DNA of 8,769 nt from Geobacter sp. (GTDB lineage Bacteria > Desulfobacterota > Desulfuromonadia > Geobacterales > DSM-12255), in contig VEOV01000077.1 of NCBI GenBank assembly GCA_012026855.1, positions 1 through 8,769 on the forward strand, read 5' to 3'. A program made the translations under genes and the position numbers. Below the pieces are notes generated by a model, which saw nothing but the letters and a program-made list of their open reading frames with translations, did no database searches and was not told the origin of the DNA. Below, one piece after another: positions 5,906-8,769 of the stretch (the first letter of the stretch is position 1; each line of letters begins with the position of its first letter).

Positions 5906-7288
5906 ATGCTTGATACCAGAATAATTCAACATTTACGGGAAATCGTCGGGGCAGACTACGTCTCCACTGAAAAGCAGGACCTGATCTGCTACGGCTACGA
6001 CGCTACCCAGATGGAGTTCCTCCCCGACGCCGTGGTTCATCCAGGGTCAACCGAAGAGGTGGCCCGGGTGCTCAAACTGGCCAACAGTGAAAAAATCCCG
6101 GTTTTCCCGCGCGGCGCCGGCAGCGGTTTTACCGGCGGCGCTCTCCCCAAGGGGGGGGGCATCGTCCTGGTGGTGACCCGGCTGAACCGGATCCTGCGCA
6201 TCGACACCGAGAACCTCATCGCCGAAGTGGAGCCTGGCGTGGTCACCGAGCAGTTCCAGATCGAGGTGGAGAAGCTTGGGCTGTTCTATCCGCCCGACCC
6301 GGCTTCCCTGAAGTTTTCCACCCTGGGGGGCAATGTGGCCGAGAATGCCGGCGGCCCCCGCTGCGTCAAGTACGGGGTCACCCGGGATTTCGTCATGGGG
6401 CTGGAGGTGGTACTCCCCACGGGCGAGATCATCCGCACCGGCGGCGAGACCTACAAGGGGGTGGTGGGCTATGACATGACCCGCCTGCGCTGCGGCGCGG
6501 AAGGGACACTGGGGGCGATCACCAAGATCATTTTCAAGCTGCTGCCCCTGCCCGAAGCGAAGAAGACCATGCTGACCATTTTCGACTCCATCGACGGCGC
6601 TGCCAAGGCCGTTTCCACCATCATCGGCAACAAGATCATTCCAACGACCCTGGAGTTCATGGATTACGCCACCCTGCAGTGTGTGGAGAAACGCTTCAAT
6701 CTCGGCATTCCGGAAAACGGCCGGGCAGTGCTGCTGATCGAGGTTGATGGTGACCGGGACCTGATCGAGAAGCAGGCGGCCAGAATCCAGGAGCTGATTG
6801 GGCCCCTCGGCCTGGTGCAGTGCAAGGTGGCCAGGGACGCGGCCGAGTCCGAGGCCCTCTGGAAGGTGCGCCGGCTGGTGTCTCCCAGCTTGCGAGATGT
6901 CAATCCGGACAAGTTCAACGAGGATATCGTCGTCCCCCGCAGCAAGGTGCCGGAAGTCATCCGGGTGATTGAGAAAATTCAGCAGCGCTATGATATTCCC
7001 ATTGTCAATTTCGGTCATGCCGGTGACGGCAATATCCACGTCAATGTCATGATTGACAAGGCCGTTCCCGGACAGGAGGAACTGGCTCACCAGGCCATTG
7101 CCGAGGTCTTTCAGGCGGCACTGGATCTGAACGGCACCATGTCCGGCGAGCATGGCGTGGGGCTGGCGAAGCAGCCGTTCATCCATCTTGAGCTGAAGCC
7201 TGCCCAGGTGGCGGCGATGCAGGCGATCAAGGCGGCTTTGGATCCCAACAATATACTCAACCCAGGTAAAATGTTTCCCTTAGGGTAA
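5906..7288 (+). CDS. glcD: FAD-linked 2-hydroxyacid (glycolate/D-lactate) dehydrogenase subunit
   Basis: A 460-residue flavoprotein of the GlcD/D-lactate dehydrogenase family. The N-terminal PCMH-type FAD domain (about 35-215) has PRGAGSGFTGG (68-78), STLGGNVAENAGG (138-150) with KYGVTRDFV (155-163), and CGAEGTLGAI (196-205). The C-terminal catalytic domain carries the metal-site loop NFGHAGDGNIHVN (368-380) and SGEHGVG (413-419). It oxidises a 2-hydroxyacid to a 2-oxoacid, passing electrons through FAD to the iron-sulfur protein encoded next. TGGAG (5897-5901) lies 4 bases before the ATG. The downstream gene starts 13 bp after the stop, so the two form an operon; no GlcE homologue is present. 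A run of nine G (6151-6159) lies in the Lys-Gly-Gly-Gly codons, but the frame is intact. Glycolate, D-lactate or another hydroxyacid cannot be told apart by sequence; the nearby LarA homologue favours a lactate-like substrate. Confidence 0.88.
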   Translation: MLDTRIIQHLREIVGADYVSTEKQDLICYGYDATQMEFLPDAVVHPGSTEEVARVLKLANSEKIPVFPRGAGSGFTGGALPKGGGIVLVVTRLNRILRIDTENLIAEVEPGVVTEQFQIEVEKLGLFYPPDPASLKFSTLGGNVAENAGGPRCVKYGVTRDFVMGLEVVLPTGEIIRTGGETYKGVVGYDMTRLRCGAEGTLGAITKIIFKLLPLPEAKKTMLTIFDSIDGAAKAVSTIIGNKIIPTTLEFMDYATLQCVEKRFNLGIPENGRAVLLIEVDGDRDLIEKQAARIQELIGPLGLVQCKVARDAAESEALWKVRRLVSPSLRDVNPDKFNEDIVVPRSKVPEVIRVIEKIQQRYDIPIVNFGHAGDGNIHVNVMIDKAVPGQEELAHQAIAEVFQAALDLNGTMSGEHGVGLAKQPFIHLELKPAQVAAMQAIKAALDPNNILNPGKMFPLG

Positions 7289-7301
7289 GGCAAAATTATT
7301 T

Positions 7302-8606
7302 ATGAGTGAAAAAGATTTGAAAGCAGATGCATTGGAAAGAGTCGAGCAGGAGCTGAAGAAGTGCGTCAAGTGCGGTGCCTGCCGGGCCAACTGCCCGGCT
7401 TTTGCGGCCTTCGGCAAGGAGCCGGCCGTTGCCCGGGGGAAGATTGCCCTCTGCCAGCACCTGCTCAAGGGTGACATCGAGCTGGACGATGCCACCTATA
7501 ACGCCATGTCCAAATGTCTTCTTTGCGGCAGCTGTGTCGAGAAGTGCCCCAACAGCGTGCCGACCGACGAGATCGTCATGGTCGCCCGGGAGGCCCTGGC
7601 TAAACGGCGCGGTCTCACCACTTTTCATACTGCTGTCGGCCAGGTGATCAAGAACCGTTCCCTGATGAAGTTCGGCGCTGCTGCCGGTCGTATCCTCGGG
7701 CCGCTCTTTTTCCAGAAGGTGCCGGCAACTTCCGGGCTGCGTCTCCGTTTCCCGCTCCCCTTTGTCGGCGGCAAGCGCCATATTCCGGCCATTGCCAAGG
7801 TACCCTTTCTTGAGCGGCATCCCGAGGTGATCCAGGGGGCGCCGGGCAAGCCGCGTATCGTCTTTTTCGTCGGCTGCATGACCAACTTCTGCTATCCCCA
7901 GGTGGGTGAGGCTGCCCTGGCGTTGTTCAGGCATCTCGGCTGCACGGTGATCATCCCGAAAAACCAGCAGTGCTGCGGTTTGCCGGGCATGTCCGGCGGC
8001 GACCTGGATACGGTCCGGGAACTGGCGGAGAAGAACCTGATCGAGCTGGAGCGGTATGAGGCTGACTACATCATGTCTGCCTGCGCTACCTGCGGCGGGG
8101 CACTGCACAAGTTCTACCCGAACCTGATCGGCAAGCGCCACCCCGAGCTGGCCGCCCGCCTCAAGGCCATTGCCGACAAGACGGTCGATGCCTCTGAGCT
8201 GCTGCACCGGCTCGGCCTCAACCCTGAAGAGACCGGCGCCGGCCGGGATGTGACCGTCACCTATCACGACCCCTGCCATCTGCGCACCAGGGGGATTACC
8301 AGTCAGCCACGGGCGCTGATGAAGGGGACACCGGGGGTGGTGATTGCCGAGATGGAGGGGGCCGACAAGTGCTGCGGCCTGGGGGGGACCTTCAATGTCT
8401 ACCACTACGAATCATCCATGCAGATCAATGCCGCCAAGAGTAACGCCATCATCAGAACCGGCGCAGAAACGGTGGCTACCGGCTGCCCCGGCTGCATGAT
8501 GCAGCTCTCCGACGGCCTCAAGCAGCATGGCAGCAGTGTCAAGGTGATTCATACCCTGGAAGTGCTGGCCAGGAAGCTCCTGCAGGAAAAGAGCAGGAAA
8601 AAATAA
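7302..8606 (+). CDS. glcF: Iron-sulfur subunit of 2-hydroxyacid dehydrogenase (two CCG domains)
   Basis: A 434-residue GlcF-like protein. The N-terminus holds two [4Fe-4S] motifs of the C-x2-C-x2-C-x3-CP type: C21/C24/C27/C31 and C72/C75/C78/C82. Two CCG domains follow. The first has C192, C224-C225-G and C261/C264; the second has C325 (DPCH), C357-C358-G and C395/C398. These cysteine-rich domains bind iron-sulfur centres in GlcF and in heterodisulfide reductase- and LutA-like proteins. It presumably takes electrons from the adjacent FAD subunit and delivers them toward the membrane quinone pool. No transmembrane segment is evident, so it is probably cytoplasmic or membrane-associated through partners. 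TAAGG (7286-7290), overlapping the upstream stop codon, serves as ribosome site 11 bases before ATG 7302, consistent with translational coupling. Its stop lies only 3 bp from the stop of a convergent gene. Confidence 0.9.
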   Translation: MSEKDLKADALERVEQELKKCVKCGACRANCPAFAAFGKEPAVARGKIALCQHLLKGDIELDDATYNAMSKCLLCGSCVEKCPNSVPTDEIVMVAREALAKRRGLTTFHTAVGQVIKNRSLMKFGAAAGRILGPLFFQKVPATSGLRLRFPLPFVGGKRHIPAIAKVPFLERHPEVIQGAPGKPRIVFFVGCMTNFCYPQVGEAALALFRHLGCTVIIPKNQQCCGLPGMSGGDLDTVRELAEKNLIELERYEADYIMSACATCGGALHKFYPNLIGKRHPELAARLKAIADKTVDASELLHRLGLNPEETGAGRDVTVTYHDPCHLRTRGITSQPRALMKGTPGVVIAEMEGADKCCGLGGTFNVYHYESSMQINAAKSNAIIRTGAETVATGCPGCMMQLSDGLKQHGSSVKVIHTLEVLARKLLQEKSRKK

Positions 8607-8609
8607 GGT

Positions 8610-8769
8610 TTAGTCTCTGCTCCCGGTGATGATGTCATCGCTCAGCTCATTGCCATCCCCTGTCTGACGGGGGAAATGGCTTGCCAGCAGAGCGCCGCAC
8701 TGGCTGATGGCAAAGCAGAGGGCATCGCAGGCATTACCGCTGCCAATCCCCTCTGACAGGGAGCCGGCC
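8610..8769 (-). CDS. C-terminal end of a convergent gene, probably a TPM-domain protein
   Basis: An open frame enters from the right edge and ends at TAA (8612-8610), giving 52 residues. The readable end includes ALCFAISQCGALLASHFPRQ followed by an NELSDDIITG-like tail. A Cys-Gly followed by HFP and a terminal NELsD motif resembles the C-termini of TPM-domain (YgcG-like) bacterial membrane proteins as I recall them. The catalytic or binding domain is outside the window, so the family call is tentative. The frame is open throughout, and the convergent arrangement next to glcF supports a real gene. It shares a 3-bp gap with glcF, leaving no room for a terminator between the two stop codons. Confidence 0.6.
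   Translation of the reverse strand, partial: AGSLSEGIGSGNACDALCFAISQCGALLASHFPRQTGDGNELSDDIITGSRD

Noticed and set aside
6047..7186. Long open frame (379 codons) on the minus strand
   Set aside because: It lies wholly antisense to the glcD-like gene, which has complete family motifs. Its translation has no recognisable domain and is explained by G+C-rich codon structure.
7296..8405. Long open frame (369 codons) on the minus strand
   Set aside because: It is antisense to the two-CCG-domain iron-sulfur gene, whose cysteine motifs are clear. The antisense product looks like low-information reverse reading.
1..8769. CRISPR array, tRNA/rRNA genes, transposase or phage genes
   Set aside because: No regularly spaced repeats, no tRNA cloverleaf or rRNA segments, and no transposase, integrase or phage-like proteins were seen on either strand.

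Overview
The window looks like chromosomal DNA of an anaerobic or microaerotolerant deltaproteobacterium of the Geobacter/Pelobacter type (Desulfuromonadales). The protein set supports this: a membrane pyrophosphatase, a rubredoxin/flavodiiron/superoxide reductase oxygen-defence set, and a GlcD/GlcF-type 2-hydroxyacid dehydrogenase. The lineage is inferred from family content and general familiarity with such genomes, not from a database search.

Layout. (1) Positions 1-155, minus strand: N-terminus of the proton-pumping pyrophosphatase HppA, running off the left edge. (2) 156-470: an AT-rich divergent promoter region with a good extended -10 promoter reading right and a weaker one reading left to hppA. 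(3) 471-2741, plus strand: a tight four-gene oxidative-stress operon made of a PerR-type Fur-family regulator, a 35-residue stand-alone rubredoxin, a flavodiiron oxygen/NO reductase (FprA) and a two-iron desulfoferrodoxin (superoxide reductase). It ends in a roughly 117-bp imperfect inverted repeat and a strong intrinsic terminator. (4) 2946-5828, plus strand: a LarA-family nickel-pincer racemase homologue, followed after 6 bp by a polytopic membrane protein of GT-C glycosyltransferase appearance with clearly lower G+C than its neighbours. (5) 5906-8606, plus strand: an FAD-linked glycolate/D-lactate oxidase subunit (GlcD-like) and its iron-sulfur partner with two CCG domains (GlcF-like). (6) 8610-8769, minus strand: the C-terminal end of a convergent gene, probably a TPM-domain protein.

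How the genes work together. In the first operon, PerR has every residue of the peroxide-sensing metal site, so it probably senses H2O2. FprA would reduce O2 to water and the superoxide reductase would convert superoxide to H2O2; both enzyme families accept electrons from rubredoxin, which the tiny rubredoxin between them could supply. In the second half, a racemase that interconverts 2-hydroxyacid stereoisomers sits near a stereospecific flavin dehydrogenase pair. This suggests a 2-hydroxyacid (lactate-like) oxidation unit feeding the quinone pool, although the substrate cannot be read from sequence. The membrane protein between them does not obviously belong and may be a later insertion.

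Nothing in the window is clearly a new biological system. The points most worth a second look are the micro-rubredoxin, the long AT-rich leader of perR, the large intergenic inverted repeat, the racemase/dehydrogenase pairing and the low-G+C membrane protein.
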